A stretch of DNA of 64,000 bases, from positions 558,001-622,000 of the forward strand of contig NZ_CP032757.1 in NCBI RefSeq assembly GCF_003641185.1. The letters are read 5' to 3'. Positions 19,798 through 36,035 of this stretch are shown here, piece after piece. The notes beneath the pieces are model-generated. The model did no database searches. It worked only from the letters and a program-made list of their open reading frames with translations, and was not told the origin of the DNA. Every line of letters begins with the position of its first letter. The first letter of the stretch is position 1. The DNA comes from Lactiplantibacillus pentosus (GTDB lineage Bacteria > Bacillota > Bacilli > Lactobacillales > Lactobacillaceae). The position numbers were made by a program, and so were the translations under genes.

Positions 19798-20790
19798 GTC
19801 AACAGCAGGCCAGCTTAGGGGCGCTGGAAATAGGGCGAGTTAGTGTAAACTTGCAGTGCTAGATACGTCCTAGTCCGGCTTCCAGGCATTTCCGACAACG
19901 CTGGAACGCGATGGACGCAGATTTAAGCCGAAGGCCACGTCTTAAATACTGGTCTTCCACGTTCCATGCAATACGGATGAAACGTGTTCGGGTCAGACTG
20001 GGACTTCCGGTTAGCTACGCCAGAACGCCAAGCGGAAATGCGCCGCTTAACGCTCTAGCTAGGCTAATCCTCAGTCCCAACCCGTCTGAACCTCACACTC
20101 TGAAAAGCGCTGAGCATTGTCAGAAAAGCCTTCCAGCCGGGGATGGTATTCGAAAGACAGACATGTGCGGACCCAAATTTAAATAAACTGATCGCTAATT
20201 CTAGTAAAAATTGTTTTGACATTAAACTGTAAGGCTGGTTCCTGATAAAAGCTGTCATACTCATGCTTTAATCATCGGAATCAGCAACATTACTGAACAT
20301 TGTCAGAACTTTCTCTAACCATCTAAGATAACAATGCTTTAAACACCAAACGAAGGGTAATTCTATTGATTGATCTTAAGGCCAATTCATTGAGATTAGT
20401 GAATGATTTTCAGGCCATCATCTCAGTATTTGAATCGGACAAGTATTTATTTTGAATAAATCCGTTGTTCAATAACTCATCATCGGTATCAATTCAGAGT
20501 TTGCTTGAAGAACCAGTCTCCCAATATTCAGTGGCCAATTACACCAAGATAGGTGGCCGTTCATCCGCCATTCGAACGGGTTCCCGACTGGAGGGGGTGG
20601 CGGACAATGCTCAGTAGCCAAATTATTCTTAGTCGGAAGTGGGTTGCTTCCGGCTTAGAATAAGACTCGTATTTGAAATTGCGCAGTGGGTTTCTGCGTG
20701 AGTTCAAATCGATGTCGGCTTACGTTCCAGCAATTGTCAGCCACCCCCGGAGGTCGGACTAGGACGAACCTGATGCAGACGAACATGAGA
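19798..20790. repeat. Large structured noncoding repeat, copy D (longest, most diverged)
   Basis: Same landmarks as copies A and C: GCCAGC...GCTGG start, ATTTAAG...CTTAAAT, the CATTGTCAGAA and CCTTCCAGCCGG blocks, ATTTGAA...TTCAAAT near the end and a CCGGAGGTCGGACTAGGAC end block. The arm CTTCTT...AAGAAG of A and C is here TTATTCT...AGAATAA with a GGAAG/CTTCC upper stem, again fully paired. One arm (19958-20100) is replaced by a longer one in which GGGACT pairs with AGTCCC. The closing CGGCTGAC of copies A and C is degraded. Confidence 0.72.
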
Positions 20791-20889
20791 CTGCCTCACT
20801 TTGATTCGAGCGTACCTAAGCTGGTCGGTTTTGATTTTGAAATGTCAATATACAATGAAGAATGATGTTTTATAGATAGGAGGCGTCAA

Positions 20890-22236
20890 ATGACTCCAAT
20901 TCAAAAATTCAATCGACGGTTGGCAGCCGCAGGAGTTTTGTCGCCGCAAGTGACGGTCGTGGTGGCGGTGTCGACGGGGGTGGATTCGATGGTGTTGTTG
21001 CGGTTGTTGCAACAATTGCCGGTGACGGAGCGGCCACAGCTGGTCGTCGCGCATGTTAACCACCATTTGCGGGCACAAAGCCAGACGGAAGCGGCGTACT
21101 TACAGCGTTATTGTCAGGAGCATCGACTGGACTTAAAGCTGGCGGATTGGCAGGCAACGGACCATCCCGAACATGGCGTTGAAGCAGCTGGCCGCCAGTT
21201 TCGGTATCGTTTTTTCACCAAGGTGATGCAAGCAACGGGAGCTAAAGCCGTGTTGACGGCCCATCACGCCAATGACCAAGTTGAGACCTATTTAATGAAG
21301 CTAGCGCGCGGTGGCGACATCGCACAATTGACGGGAATCGCTGATAGTCGGCCGTTTGCGGGCGGACAATTAGTACGACCGCTACTGGATTGGTCGAAGG
21401 CGGAGCTAAGAGACTATGCGGCCCAACATGATGTCACCTACTTCGAAGATGCGACGAATCAAGATGTCCAGCTGACGCGTAATCGGATTCGGCAGCGCGT
21501 TGTGCCAGAATTGATGACGGTCAATCCGCGGTTGCTGAATCATATTGCGGATTATCAGCAACAGTTGGCCGATTTGTTGGCAGCTAAGCAACAGATGGTA
21601 GCGACGTTATTACCGACCGTGATGACGAAAACTGGGGGACTGATCGTGAGTCAGTGGCAACGAGTGCCGGACCAGTGGCAACTGCCAGTGTTCAAGGCGT
21701 GGTTGACTGAACGGACGGGCAGCCTAGTGAGTGAGCTGAAGTTGAAGCCACTCGTCGCCTGGGCACGACCATCGTCCTCAGCGTCTCGAACCGTGGCGGT
21801 GAATGCGAGCTGGGAATTACAGCGCAGTGCCGATATCATTGAAGCTGTGCCAATCAAAAAAAGGGGTAAAAAGTTAATGCCCCAAGAAAAAATTATGGTA
21901 GACTTAAACCAATGGCAGAAAATCACGACAACCCAGACGGTTGGAATCTTTACACAAGCACCGACTGCTACTAGTCAACCATTTTGGTTAACGACCGCTG
22001 ATTGGCCGCTAGTTTGGCGACCGTGGCAGTCTGGTGACCGAGTGGCCTTAAAGGGTGGCGGTCATCAGACGGTTCGCCGGCTACTGATCAATCAAAAAGT
22101 GCCGGCTGAACAGCGAGATCAGGTGCAAGTGTTAGTGAATGCTCAAGGGGAGGTCCTATGGGTCGTTGGTCATAAATATAGTTATCGAACGACTGGCACT
22201 CAGACCGTATTTTTAGCCTTAAAACACAAGAGTTGA
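20890..22236 (+). CDS. tilS: tRNA(Ile)-lysidine synthase
   Basis: Modifies C34 of the CAU-anticodon tRNA-Ile to lysidine so that AUA is read as isoleucine. The 448 residues have an N-terminal PP-loop ATPase ([13 protein letters not shown] at about 26-38, the family's SGGxDS motif in STGVDS form), the TilS middle domain and a C-terminal domain (about 370-440). TAGGAGGCG precedes the ATG. hpt follows after 19 bases and ftsH after that, the conserved Firmicutes tilS-hpt-ftsH cluster. Confidence 0.94.
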   Translation: MTPIQKFNRRLAAAGVLSPQVTVVVAVSTGVDSMVLLRLLQQLPVTERPQLVVAHVNHHLRAQSQTEAAYLQRYCQEHRLDLKLADWQATDHPEHGVEAAGRQFRYRFFTKVMQATGAKAVLTAHHANDQVETYLMKLARGGDIAQLTGIADSRPFAGGQLVRPLLDWSKAELRDYAAQHDVTYFEDATNQDVQLTRNRIRQRVVPELMTVNPRLLNHIADYQQQLADLLAAKQQMVATLLPTVMTKTGGLIVSQWQRVPDQWQLPVFKAWLTERTGSLVSELKLKPLVAWARPSSSASRTVAVNASWELQRSADIIEAVPIKKRGKKLMPQEKIMVDLNQWQKITTTQTVGIFTQAPTATSQPFWLTTADWPLVWRPWQSGDRVALKGGGHQTVRRLLINQKVPAEQRDQVQVLVNAQGEVLWVVGHKYSYRTTGTQTVFLALKHKS

Positions 22237-22255
22237 AAGGAGTACATCTGAAACG

Positions 22256-22798
22256 ATGAACAACGACATTGAACGAGTACTATATAGTCGCGAGGATATC
22301 CATCAGGTTGCACAAAAATTAGGAAAAGAACTGACAACCGCCTATGCTGGTAAGAACCCATTAATTATTTGCGTACTCAAGGGTGCCGTCTTATTTACCA
22401 CTGATATTATTCGGGAGATGGATATTTACGCGGACCTTGATTTTATTAACTTATCAAGTTACGGTAATGAAACCATCTCGAGTGGTGAGGTTCAGCTGAC
22501 TAAGGACTTAGACGCTGACGTTACGGGCCGCGATGTGCTAGTTATTGAAGATATCATTGATACCGGTCGGACCTTGAAGTTCCTGGTCGACCTGTTGAAA
22601 CGCCGCGATGTGAACTCGGTAAAGGTCTGCACGCTTTTGGATAAACCAGCTGGTCGACTCGTTGATATTAAGGCGGATTATATCGGATTTGAAGTACCAA
22701 ATGAGTTTGTGGTCGGCTACGGCTTGGACTACGCCGAACGGTATCGGAACTTACCGTACGTTGGGATTTTAAAACCTGCGATTTACGAGCATAAATAA
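22256..22798 (+). CDS. hpt: Hypoxanthine phosphoribosyltransferase
   Basis: Salvages hypoxanthine and guanine to IMP and GMP using PRPP. The 180 residues contain the PRPP-binding motif [14 protein letters not shown] (about 97-110) and the N-terminal [10 protein letters not shown] loop. AGGAG lies 14 bases before the ATG. It is co-transcribed with tilS and precedes ftsH by 80 bases, which contain a separate promoter. Confidence 0.95.
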   Translation: MNNDIERVLYSREDIHQVAQKLGKELTTAYAGKNPLIICVLKGAVLFTTDIIREMDIYADLDFINLSSYGNETISSGEVQLTKDLDADVTGRDVLVIEDIIDTGRTLKFLVDLLKRRDVNSVKVCTLLDKPAGRLVDIKADYIGFEVPNEFVVGYGLDYAERYRNLPYVGILKPAIYEHK

Positions 22799-22828
22799 TT
22801 GGTCAATGATAGTCAAATGTGCTATTAT
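22799..22828 (+). promoter_or_regulatory. Candidate ftsH promoter
   Basis: TTGGTC (22799-22804) and TATTAT (22823-22828) are separated by 18 bases, about 50 bases upstream of the ftsH start. No CtsR or HrcA site was recognised. Confidence 0.5.
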
Positions 22829-22878
22829 TTAGACTATCGAAGTAACTGAATATAAAAGTTTCGATGAAGGAGGCACAT

Positions 22879-25116
22879 ATGAACAATCGACGCAATGGAC
22901 TCTTTCGTAATAGCTTATTTTACATTTTGATGTTCTTGAGTTTGATGGGAATTATCTACTTTTTCTTTGGTGGAAATTCAAGCTCGCAGACGCAAAATAT
23001 TCGTTATAGCGAATTTGTCAAACAATTAGATAAGAATAACGTTAAAAACGTTAGTATCCAGCCTAGTGGCGGCGTCTACAAGGTAACTGGTTCATACCGG
23101 AAAGCACGGACGACTTCTTCTGCTAACGCCCTTGGAATCAAGAGCGCGTCGACAAAGACCACGTCATTTTCAACAACCATGTTGGAAAACAACTCAACGG
23201 TTGACCAAGTCTCCAAGTTGGCGGCTAAGCATGACGTGAAGGTGACGGCGAAAGCCGAGGAATCTAGCGGCATCTGGGTCACGTTATTAATGTACATCGC
23301 GCCAGTCATCCTAATGTTGTTCCTCTTCTATATGATGATGGGACAAGCAGGACAAGGCGGCGGGAACAACCGGGTGATGAACTTTGGTAAGACGAAGGCC
23401 AAACCAGCTGATAGTAAGCAAAACAAAGTTCGTTTCTCAGACGTTGCCGGTGAAGAAGAAGAAAAACAAGAATTGGTCGAAGTTGTCGAATTCTTGAAGG
23501 ATCCAAGGAAGTTTGTCTCCTTAGGTGCCCGGATTCCATCTGGGGTGCTTCTCGAGGGGCCTCCTGGTACTGGTAAAACCTTGCTTGCCAAGGCGGTTGC
23601 CGGTGAAGCCGGTGTGCCATTCTTCTCGATTTCTGGTTCTGATTTCGTCGAAATGTTCGTCGGGGTCGGTGCTAGCCGGGTTCGGGACTTATTCGAACAA
23701 GCGAAGAAGAATGCCCCATCAATTATCTTCATTGATGAAATTGATGCGGTTGGACGTCAACGTGGTAATGGTATGGGCGGCGGTCACGATGAACGTGAAC
23801 AAACCTTGAACCAATTGCTGGTTGAAATGGATGGATTTACGGGTAATGAAGGGGTCATCGTCATGGCGGCGACGAACCGTTCTGATGTCCTAGACCCTGC
23901 CTTACTTCGTCCAGGTCGTTTCGACCGGAAGATCTTAGTTGGTCGTCCGGACGTCAAGGGCCGCGAAGCCATTTTGAAAGTCCATGCCAAGAACAAGCCT
24001 TTAGCAGCTGACGTTGACCTGAAGGAAATCGCCAAGCAAACACCCGGATTCGTGGGTGCCGATTTGGAAAACTTACTGAACGAAGCGGCCTTATTAGCGG
24101 CTCGTCGGAATAAGAAGCAAGTCGACGCAGCGGACCTAGATGAGGCTGAGGACCGGGTCATTGCCGGACCAGCTAAGCATGATCGCGTCGTGAACAAGCA
24201 TGAACGGGAAACCGTTGCTTATCACGAAGCGGGTCATACGATCGTTGGGTTGGTCTTAAATGATGCGCGGGTCGTTCATAAGGTAACGATCGTGCCACGG
24301 GGTCGTGCTGGCGGATACGCCATCATGTTACCGCGTGAAGACCAAATGTTAATGTCGAAACGTGATGCGAAGGAACAAATGGCTGGTTTGATGGGTGGTC
24401 GTGCAGCCGAAGAAATCATCTTTGGTGCACAATCATCCGGGGCTTCTAATGACTTCGAACAGGCAACCCAAATTGCCCGTGCGATGGTTACTCAATATGG
24501 GATGAGTGAAAAACTTGGCCCAGTTGAATTAGAAAATGCCAACCAGCAAGCCGCTTACCAACAAGGGATGGGCGCTAGTGCCTTCTCACAACATACGGCT
24601 CAGTTAATTGATGATGAAGTTCGTCGTTTGAGTCAAGAAGCACATCAAACGGCTACGGATATTATTCAATCACACCGTGAACAACACAAGTTGATCGCGG
24701 AAGCCTTGTTGAAGTACGAAACCTTGGACGAAAAGCAAATTCTCAGCTTATTCAAGACTGGGAAGATGCCTGAAAAGGATAGCAACCAATTCCCTAGTGA
24801 AAAGGCCGCAACCTTTGAAGAATCCAAGCGTGAATTGGAACGGCGCGAAGCTGAAAAGCACGCGCAACACCAAGGTACTGATGCTGACAGCACTGATTCT
24901 GATGACACGGCCAAGACCAGTGTCGAAGAACCAACTTTCCCAAGTGAAGCGGAAGTTCGTTCTGAAGCAAGTGCAGACAGTCAGGCTAGTTCAGCAGATG
25001 CAACTTCTGCAACTAGCTCAGCGACGAGTGGCGCGACAACCACTTCAGAGACTGGCTTACCACATGCTGAAAGTGCGGCACCAACGTCACAGGATGATTC
25101 TAATTCTCAAGCGTAG
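22879..25116 (+). CDS. ftsH: ATP-dependent zinc metalloprotease FtsH
   Basis: Membrane-anchored AAA+ protease for quality control, about 745 residues. Two membrane helices (about 10-27 and 130-150) flank an extracellular domain. The AAA module has Walker A GPPGTGKT and Walker [12 protein letters not shown], with the SRH region ending LLRPGRFDR; the M41 protease domain carries HEAGH (zinc). The last about 100 residues are a Ser/Thr/Asp/Ala-rich tail. The start is the ATG at 22879, since AAGGAGG lies 5 bases before it; the ATG at 22864 is part of that ribosome-binding region. Confidence 0.96.
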   Translation: MNNRRNGLFRNSLFYILMFLSLMGIIYFFFGGNSSSQTQNIRYSEFVKQLDKNNVKNVSIQPSGGVYKVTGSYRKARTTSSANALGIKSASTKTTSFSTTMLENNSTVDQVSKLAAKHDVKVTAKAEESSGIWVTLLMYIAPVILMLFLFYMMMGQAGQGGGNNRVMNFGKTKAKPADSKQNKVRFSDVAGEEEEKQELVEVVEFLKDPRKFVSLGARIPSGVLLEGPPGTGKTLLAKAVAGEAGVPFFSISGSDFVEMFVGVGASRVRDLFEQAKKNAPSIIFIDEIDAVGRQRGNGMGGGHDEREQTLNQLLVEMDGFTGNEGVIVMAATNRSDVLDPALLRPGRFDRKILVGRPDVKGREAILKVHAKNKPLAADVDLKEIAKQTPGFVGADLENLLNEAALLAARRNKKQVDAADLDEAEDRVIAGPAKHDRVVNKHERETVAYHEAGHTIVGLVLNDARVVHKVTIVPRGRAGGYAIMLPREDQMLMSKRDAKEQMAGLMGGRAAEEIIFGAQSSGASNDFEQATQIARAMVTQYGMSEKLGPVELENANQQAAYQQGMGASAFSQHTAQLIDDEVRRLSQEAHQTATDIIQSHREQHKLIAEALLKYETLDEKQILSLFKTGKMPEKDSNQFPSEKAATFEESKRELERREAEKHAQHQGTDADSTDSDDTAKTSVEEPTFPSEAEVRSEASADSQASSADATSATSSATSGATTTSETGLPHAESAAPTSQDDSNSQA

Positions 25117-25136
25117 GCGCAATTAAAATGGTTATT

Positions 25137-25170
25137 AAGGAGTTGGGACTTTGTCTCAGCTCCTTTTTTG
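25137..25170 (+). terminator. Terminator of ftsH
   Basis: AAGGAGTTGGGA pairs with TCTCAGCTCCTT (one mismatch), followed by six T. Confidence 0.85.
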
Positions 25171-25187
25171 CGTTATGATATTTCAGG

Positions 25188-25230
25188 CAAATACACTGGC
25201 GGTGGTCTAACCGCCTGGCAACCGTATTTG
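25188..25230 (+). other. Two-tier hairpin in the hslO leader
   Basis: CAAATAC (25188-25194) pairs with GTATTTG (25224-25230), and inside it GGCGGT (25198-25203) pairs with ACCGCC (25210-25215). It lies between the ftsH terminator and hslO. No run of T follows, so it is not an ordinary terminator; it could be a leader structure or a protein-binding site. Confidence 0.4.
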
Positions 25231-25296
25231 AGTGCAGTAATGAACCGTATGATCAAAAGTACAAGTAAATCTAATTAAAGATAGGAGTTTGATTGA

Positions 25297-26184
25297 ATGT
25301 CAGATTATTTAGTCAAGAGCGTGGCCGGTAACGAAATGTTTCGGGCCTACGCGGTCGACGCGACCGGGGTCGTTGCAGAAGCACAGCAGCGCCATGATAC
25401 TTGGAGTGCTGCTTCCGCCGCTTTAGGTCGTAGCTTAGTGGGGACGCTCTTGTTAGCGTCGTCCGTATTGAAGGGTGACGAACAGATGACCGTTAAAATC
25501 AACGGTAACGGCCCAGTCGGTGGCATCGTGATCGACGGCAATGCTAAGGGAACGGTCAAAGGTTACCTGCAGCATCCACACATCCATCTACCATTAAATG
25601 AACAACATAAGATTGATGTTAAGACGGCGGTCGGGACGGACGGTTTCTTGTCAGTCACCAAGGATCAGGGTGTCGGTGATCCGTTTACGGGGACGGTCGC
25701 CTTGGTTTCTGGTGAATTAGGCGAAGACTTCACCTACTACCTCGCGCAGTCAGAACAAATTCCGTCAGCGGTCGGTTTGTCGGTGTTTGTGAATGATGAT
25801 AACTCGATTGGTGTGGCCGGGGGCTTTTTAGTCCAAGTATTGCCGAACGCTACTGATGAGGCGATTAGTAGTTTGGAAGCCAAGCTCGAAGATTTACCAC
25901 TTGTTTCACAACTGATGCGCGAGGGTAAGACCCCCGAAGATATTTTGGACTTGCTATTTGATGGTGATGTCAAAGTATTGGACAAGATGCCCGTCAAGTT
26001 TGAATGTGATTGTTCTAAGGAACGGTTTGCCGAAGCCTTAATGGCCTTACCAAAGCATGAAGTTCGGGCCATGATCGATGAAGACCATGGTGCGACGGCG
26101 GTTTGTCATTTCTGTGGGTCGCAATACCAGTTCAGTGAGGCCGAACTTGAAGCAGTCCTCTCACGGTCTAAGGGTGCTGAATAA
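25297..26184 (+). CDS. hslO: Redox-regulated chaperone Hsp33
   Basis: A holdase activated by oxidation, 295 residues. The N-terminal substrate-binding core (about 1-230) is followed by the zinc-binding redox switch: CDC near 235-237 and CHFC near 270-273, the four cysteines that release zinc and form disulfides. TAGGAG precedes the ATG. The stop codon overlaps the start of dusB by one base, so these two genes are coupled. Confidence 0.95.
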   Translation: MSDYLVKSVAGNEMFRAYAVDATGVVAEAQQRHDTWSAASAALGRSLVGTLLLASSVLKGDEQMTVKINGNGPVGGIVIDGNAKGTVKGYLQHPHIHLPLNEQHKIDVKTAVGTDGFLSVTKDQGVGDPFTGTVALVSGELGEDFTYYLAQSEQIPSAVGLSVFVNDDNSIGVAGGFLVQVLPNATDEAISSLEAKLEDLPLVSQLMREGKTPEDILDLLFDGDVKVLDKMPVKFECDCSKERFAEALMALPKHEVRAMIDEDHGATAVCHFCGSQYQFSEAELEAVLSRSKGAE

Positions 26185-27191
26185 TGACGAGTGCTTGGCA
26201 GATTGGTGACGTGACGATTCCCAACCGGGTCGTGGTTGCACCGATGGCTGGGGTGACTAACGCCGCATTTCGGGTTATTTGTAAGGATTTTGGTGCGGGA
26301 CTGGTGGTTTGCGAGATGATTTCCGACCGGGGCATCATGTACCATAATCGCAAAACGCTCGAAATGATGCTTGTCGACCCGAAGGAACATCCGATGAGCA
26401 TTCAAATCTTTGGTGGCAGTCAGGAAACCTTAGTGCAGGCGGCTGAATTTGTCGACCAGCAGACGAATGCGGATATTATTGATATTAATATGGGATGTCC
26501 GGTCAATAAGGTCGTTAAGACGGATGCGGGCGCTAAGTGGCTACTGGACCCCAATAAAGTCTATGAGATGGTCGCAGCGGTAACGGCCGCGGTCAATAAA
26601 CCAGTGACAGTCAAAATGCGGACTGGTTGGGATGCAGAACATGTCTATGCAGTCGAAAATGCACGGGCAGCTGAACGCGCCGGGGCCGCTGCAATTGCGA
26701 TGCACGGTCGGACTCGTAAGCAGATGTATCAGGGACACGCTGACTGGGACGTGTTAAAACGCGTTGCGGATGCCGTCACGATTCCGTTTATGGGAAATGG
26801 CGATGTCCAAACACCCCAGGATGCCGCTCGGATGTTAACGGAATTCGGTGCTGACGCGGTCATGATTGGTCGCGCAGTCGAAGGCAATCCCTGGATGCTG
26901 ACGCAAACCGTTCATTATTTGGAAACGGGGGAACTGTTAACGCCGCCGACACCGATGGCCAAGATGCAAACGGCCATCGAACATTTAGAACGGTTGGTGG
27001 CACTGAAGGGTGAACGTGGTGGCTGTCACGAATTCCGTGAACAGGCCCCGTACTATTTAAAGGGCATTCCACGGTCAGTTCGGACAAAGGTGGCCCTGAT
27101 GGAAGCAGACTCGTTGGCGGCGATGAAGTCGATTTTGACGGATTTTCAAGCGCAATTAGCGACTTATTTAGCCGACCATGTGGTGAAGTGA
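26184..27191 (+). CDS. dusB: tRNA-dihydrouridine synthase (DusB type)
   Basis: FMN-dependent reductase that makes dihydrouridine in tRNA D-loops. In 335 residues the TIM-barrel pattern shows the substrate-side [11 protein letters not shown] motif with the catalytic Cys, KMRTGW, HGRTR and the FMN-phosphate site near NGDVQTP and [10 protein letters not shown]. The ATG overlaps the hslO stop by one base. lysS follows after a 100-base gap with its own ribosome-binding site. The dusB-lysS pairing is common in Firmicutes. Confidence 0.94.
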   Translation: MTSAWQIGDVTIPNRVVVAPMAGVTNAAFRVICKDFGAGLVVCEMISDRGIMYHNRKTLEMMLVDPKEHPMSIQIFGGSQETLVQAAEFVDQQTNADIIDINMGCPVNKVVKTDAGAKWLLDPNKVYEMVAAVTAAVNKPVTVKMRTGWDAEHVYAVENARAAERAGAAAIAMHGRTRKQMYQGHADWDVLKRVADAVTIPFMGNGDVQTPQDAARMLTEFGADAVMIGRAVEGNPWMLTQTVHYLETGELLTPPTPMAKMQTAIEHLERLVALKGERGGCHEFREQAPYYLKGIPRSVRTKVALMEADSLAAMKSILTDFQAQLATYLADHVVK

Positions 27192-27242
27192 ATAATTAAC
27201 TTGCATTTTGACGGCGTGATTGTCAAAATTAACATGTAGTGA

Positions 27243-28793
<1,551 letters not shown>

Positions 28794-28798
28794 TATTT

Positions 28799-28842
28799 TA
28801 ACGGTATTTAGCTCAGTTGACCTGAGTTAGATGCCGTTTTTT
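28799..28842 (+). terminator. Terminator of lysS
   Basis: AACGGTATTTAGCTCAG pairs imperfectly with CTGAGTTAGATGCCGTT, followed by TTTTTT. Confidence 0.8.
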
Positions 28843-29168
28843 AGTGCCGCTTAACTTTAGAAAGCGTTTTGATTGAAAAAAGTTCAAAAATTTTTAACCG
28901 AACATTGTTGCGAGATGAGTTGGATAAAATTAAGGAAAACCGAATTTTTGAGTGACAAACCGGGTCGATTACGAGTGAAAAGCGGCGGCTCGAAAATTAA
29001 TACCGTACATTCGAATGCTGGATTAATTAACATGATATTATTGACTGGTTATTTTTACGTTTTAGGGGTTGCAATTCATCTGGATAATTGGTAAATTAGT
29101 ATACGTTGTTGAGGCGCACAAAGCGGTTAGCCGCTTGCTTCCAACGAAAAATTAATTATAAAAAGTTG
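28843..29168. other. Spacer between lysS and the rRNA promoter
   Basis: About 325 bases without a credible gene. A 73-codon TTG-started frame crosses it, but it has no ribosome-binding site and no recognisable protein character. Upstream activating sequence for the rRNA promoter may lie at the right end, which is A/T-rich. Confidence 0.5.
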
Positions 29169-29197
29169 TTGACAAGATGTTGATAACTTGATATGAT
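29169..29197 (+). promoter_or_regulatory. rRNA operon promoter
   Basis: A consensus TTGACA (29169-29174) and TATGAT (29192-29197) with 17 bases between them, about 180 bases ahead of the 16S gene. A/T-rich sequence just upstream could serve as an UP element. Confidence 0.8.
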
Positions 29198-29378
29198 GAT
29201 TAAGCTGCGTTGAGGTAATCAACGAACGATTTAGACCTTTGAAAACTGAACAAAGTTTCGACAAATCAAATGTGTAGGGTCTCTTGATTTTGAATCAAGA
29301 GCAAAACATTTGCGAAGTCAATTCGCTAGCAAATAAATTTTAGTACAACATTAAATGAGCTTTTTAGAACTCATCATT

Positions 29379-30951
<1,573 letters not shown>

Positions 30952-31030
30952 ATATTACGGAAACCTACACACGCGTCGAAACTTTGTTTAGTTTTGAGAG
31001 GTCTAACTCTCAATTTAATAAGCGTTTTTT

Positions 31031-31105
<75 letters not shown>

Positions 31106-31151
31106 TTGGAACCGAACCAGTTGGTTCGTTCTAATAAGTTGAATACCTCAT

Positions 31152-31224
31152 GGGGAATTAGCTCAGCTGGGAGAGCACCTGCTTTGCAAGCAGGGGGTCA
31201 GCGGTTCGATCCCGCTATTCTCCA
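31152..31224 (+). tRNA. tRNA-Ala (TGC) in the 16S-23S spacer
   Basis: Acceptor GGGGAAT with ATTCTCC, anticodon loop TTTGCAA with TGC, T-arm CGGTTCGATCCCG. The order Ile then Ala is the standard long spacer. Confidence 0.95.
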
Positions 31225-31383
31225 TTGACGACGTTGGTCGTCATTGAAACTTGTTCTTTGAAAACTAGATAATATCAAATATATTTTTTCATAATGAAAC
31301 CGAGAACACCGCGTTTTTTGAGTTTTTTATTGAAGTTTAATTATCGCTAAACTCATTAATCGCATTTACCGTTAGGTAAATGA

Positions 31384-34303
<2,920 letters not shown>

Positions 34304-34373
34304 AGTAATTGGTGTTCCGGTTCATATGAAACATTTGATATTGTCTAGTTTTGAGAGCACAAGTTTCTCAATA

Positions 34374-34491
34374 GTGTGGTGACGATGGCGAGAAGGATAC
34401 ACCTGTTCCCATGTCGAACACAGAAGTTAAGCTTCTTAGCGCCGAGAGTAGTTGGGGGATCGCTCCCTGCGAGGGTAGGACGTTGCCATGC
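34374..34491 (+). rRNA. 5S ribosomal RNA
   Basis: About 118 bases. The terminal helix is formed by GTGTGGTGAC (34374) with GTTGCCATGC (ending 34491), and loop-region sequences CCCATGTCGAACACAGAAG are intact. Confidence 0.93.
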
Positions 34492-34497
34492 GATTAT

Positions 34498-34570
34498 TCC
34501 GACATAGCTCAGTTGGTAGAGCGCTTGACTGTTAATCAAGATGTCGACGGTTCGAGCCCGCCTGTCGGAG
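34498..34570 (+). tRNA. tRNA-Asn (GTT)
   Basis: Acceptor TCCGACA with TGTCGGA, anticodon loop CTGTTAA with GTT, T-arm CGGTTCGAGCCCG. It lies 6 bases after the 5S gene and is part of the rRNA transcript. Confidence 0.95.
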
Positions 34571-34615
34571 TGACATAGATGTTGGCAATTGTGTTAACAT
34601 CTATTTTTATATCAT

Positions 34616-34688
34616 GCCGGCTTAGCTCAGTTGGTAGAGCATCGGTATCGTAAACCGAGGGTCATCAGTTCGACTCTGGTAGCCGGCA
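34616..34688 (+). tRNA. tRNA-Thr (CGT)
   Basis: Acceptor GCCGGCT with AGCCGGC, anticodon loop ATCGTAA with CGT, reading ACG codons. It is the last gene of the rRNA operon. Confidence 0.95.
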
Positions 34689-34692
34689 CTTG

Positions 34693-34724
34693 CGAGGTGG
34701 GAAGTTGTTCTCACCTTTTTATTT
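34693..34724 (+). terminator. rRNA operon terminator
   Basis: GAGGTGGGA pairs with TCTCACCTT, followed by a T-rich stretch, just after tRNA-Thr. Confidence 0.65.
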
Positions 34725-34746
34725 AGCCCAAATTCAAAAATTAGAC

Positions 34747-34784
34747 GGCAGCCTGACATAATCGTGTCAGGCTGCTTTTAGTTA
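34747..34784 (+). terminator. Second terminator after the rRNA operon
   Basis: GCAGCCTGACA pairs with TGTCAGGCTGC around a short loop and runs into TTTTAG. Confidence 0.8.
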
Positions 34785-34808
34785 ACGGTAATTTTGGGGC
34801 AGTTGACC

Positions 34809-35029
34809 GTAAGCAGTAAATAACCGGCCGCATTCCTAGCATCCGCCATATGGATTATGATTACCTCATCAAATAAATTGGTGAGGTGTTTTTGATGAAT
34901 AAACAAGAAATCGTGCAAAGGACAAGCGTGTTCTAAACTTCTAAAAAACCGAGAAATTTAGAACACGCTTTTGTTATTGAAAACAATCTGAAAGGCATAA
35001 ATCAACACGGTCAGTTATTTACTGCTTAC
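34809..35029. repeat. MITE-like segment bounded by a 16-bp perfect inverted repeat
   Basis: GTAAGCAGTAAATAAC at 34809-34824 is the exact reverse complement of 35014-35029. Between them a 14-bp perfect hairpin (AAGCGTGTTCTAAA with TTTAGAACACGCTT, 34924-34970) is followed by TTTTG, and a smaller one lies at 34863-34887. No frame of useful length is present. It may be a miniature mobile element or a large stem-loop. Confidence 0.5.
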
Positions 35030-35039
35030 AGTATTTCGG

Positions 35040-35660
35040 CAACTGAGACTGAGCAGTCCAACAATCAGATGACAGTCGCAAGGAATAAGCCTGATTGTTG
35101 CGTAAGCTTCGGTAGTAGAGTAGATGGCATTATTATGAAGAACTGGCTCCTAAACCAAATTGGTCAGCACATCGATATTTGATCTTCCATCATTAACTTG
35201 GCTGATAACTTTGTTTCGGGCACATCGTCAAGGGTTACTGACGATTGTCACCTGAAACTGCCTAGAACTCAATCTGACTCATGATTTCATGCTAAAACGG
35301 GATGTGCTAGTTCTAAATCCTCAGAGCTAAATGTAATCTTGCAAGACGTTGCCGGCGACAGGATGCCTTAAACAGCTCATAATAGGCAGCAACGACTGAC
35401 GTCACGCTTGAATAAGGATGTCGGCTGGTAGGAGAAAACTAACGGGAGATTGGTAATAGCCCGTGTCTGAGACGTGCTTTAGGCTCGCTTCACTGAAGTC
35501 ATGATATGAGCACTGGTCTATTGCGGGGTCTTCTCACCCAGCGCTAAAAAATACTTTTCTAGTGCGAATATGTTTTAGTGTACATTACGGGATAATGGCT
35601 GGGATAGAAACACTCGCAGATTGATGGTGATGGGGCTTCAATAGGTCTAGTGAAATGGGG
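35040..35660. other. Noncoding, hairpin-rich region before dtpT
   Basis: About 600 bases with no gene but several clean stems: CAACAATCAG (35059) with CTGATTGTTG (35091), GTTTCGGG (35213) with CCTGAAAC (35251) enclosing ATCGTCA with TGACGAT, and CGTTGC (35347) with GCAACG (35389). The density of stems suggests a structured RNA, possibly a second kind beside the A-D repeats, with which I see no clear similarity. Confidence 0.4.
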
Positions 35661-35925
35661 ACATCCGACCAGCTAATTAGCCTGATAATCACATTTTGAG
35701 GTTTTGTTTAATAAGAATTTTGATGAATTGACGCGTGATTTGACATTTAGCGAGTATTAATTATTTTGTTTTAAATTAGAATTCAATGTATATGCTAATG
35801 ATAAACAGTCCCCCGTCAGTGCAATGATAATCAGTTTAAAGCGGAATAACGCGGTTTCTGGTTCGTTAATAATTGTGGATGAGAATTCATTTAATGGTTA
35901 TTAGATTAGAAGATGGTTAGTGCTA

Positions 35926-35954
35926 TTGTTGAATATGATTAAGGCTAGTATAAT
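35926..35954 (+). promoter_or_regulatory. Candidate dtpT promoter
   Basis: TTGTTG (35926-35931) and TATAAT (35949-35954) with 17 bases between them, in a very A/T-rich stretch about 80 bases ahead of the gene. Confidence 0.65.
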
Positions 35955-36035
35955 AGTTATTATGTTTAATTAAGAAACAAAATTTGTTACTTTTAAACGA
36001 ATACAAACTGGTTATGAAGTTTGGAGGAATCGATA

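Noticed and set aside
22864..22878. ftsH start at ATG 22864
   Set aside because: This ATG overlaps the AAGGAGG that serves the ATG at 22879.
28873..29094. 73-codon TTG-started frame upstream of the rRNA operon
   Set aside because: There is no Shine-Dalgarno sequence and no recognisable protein pattern, and it is directly ahead of the rRNA promoter. Probably chance.
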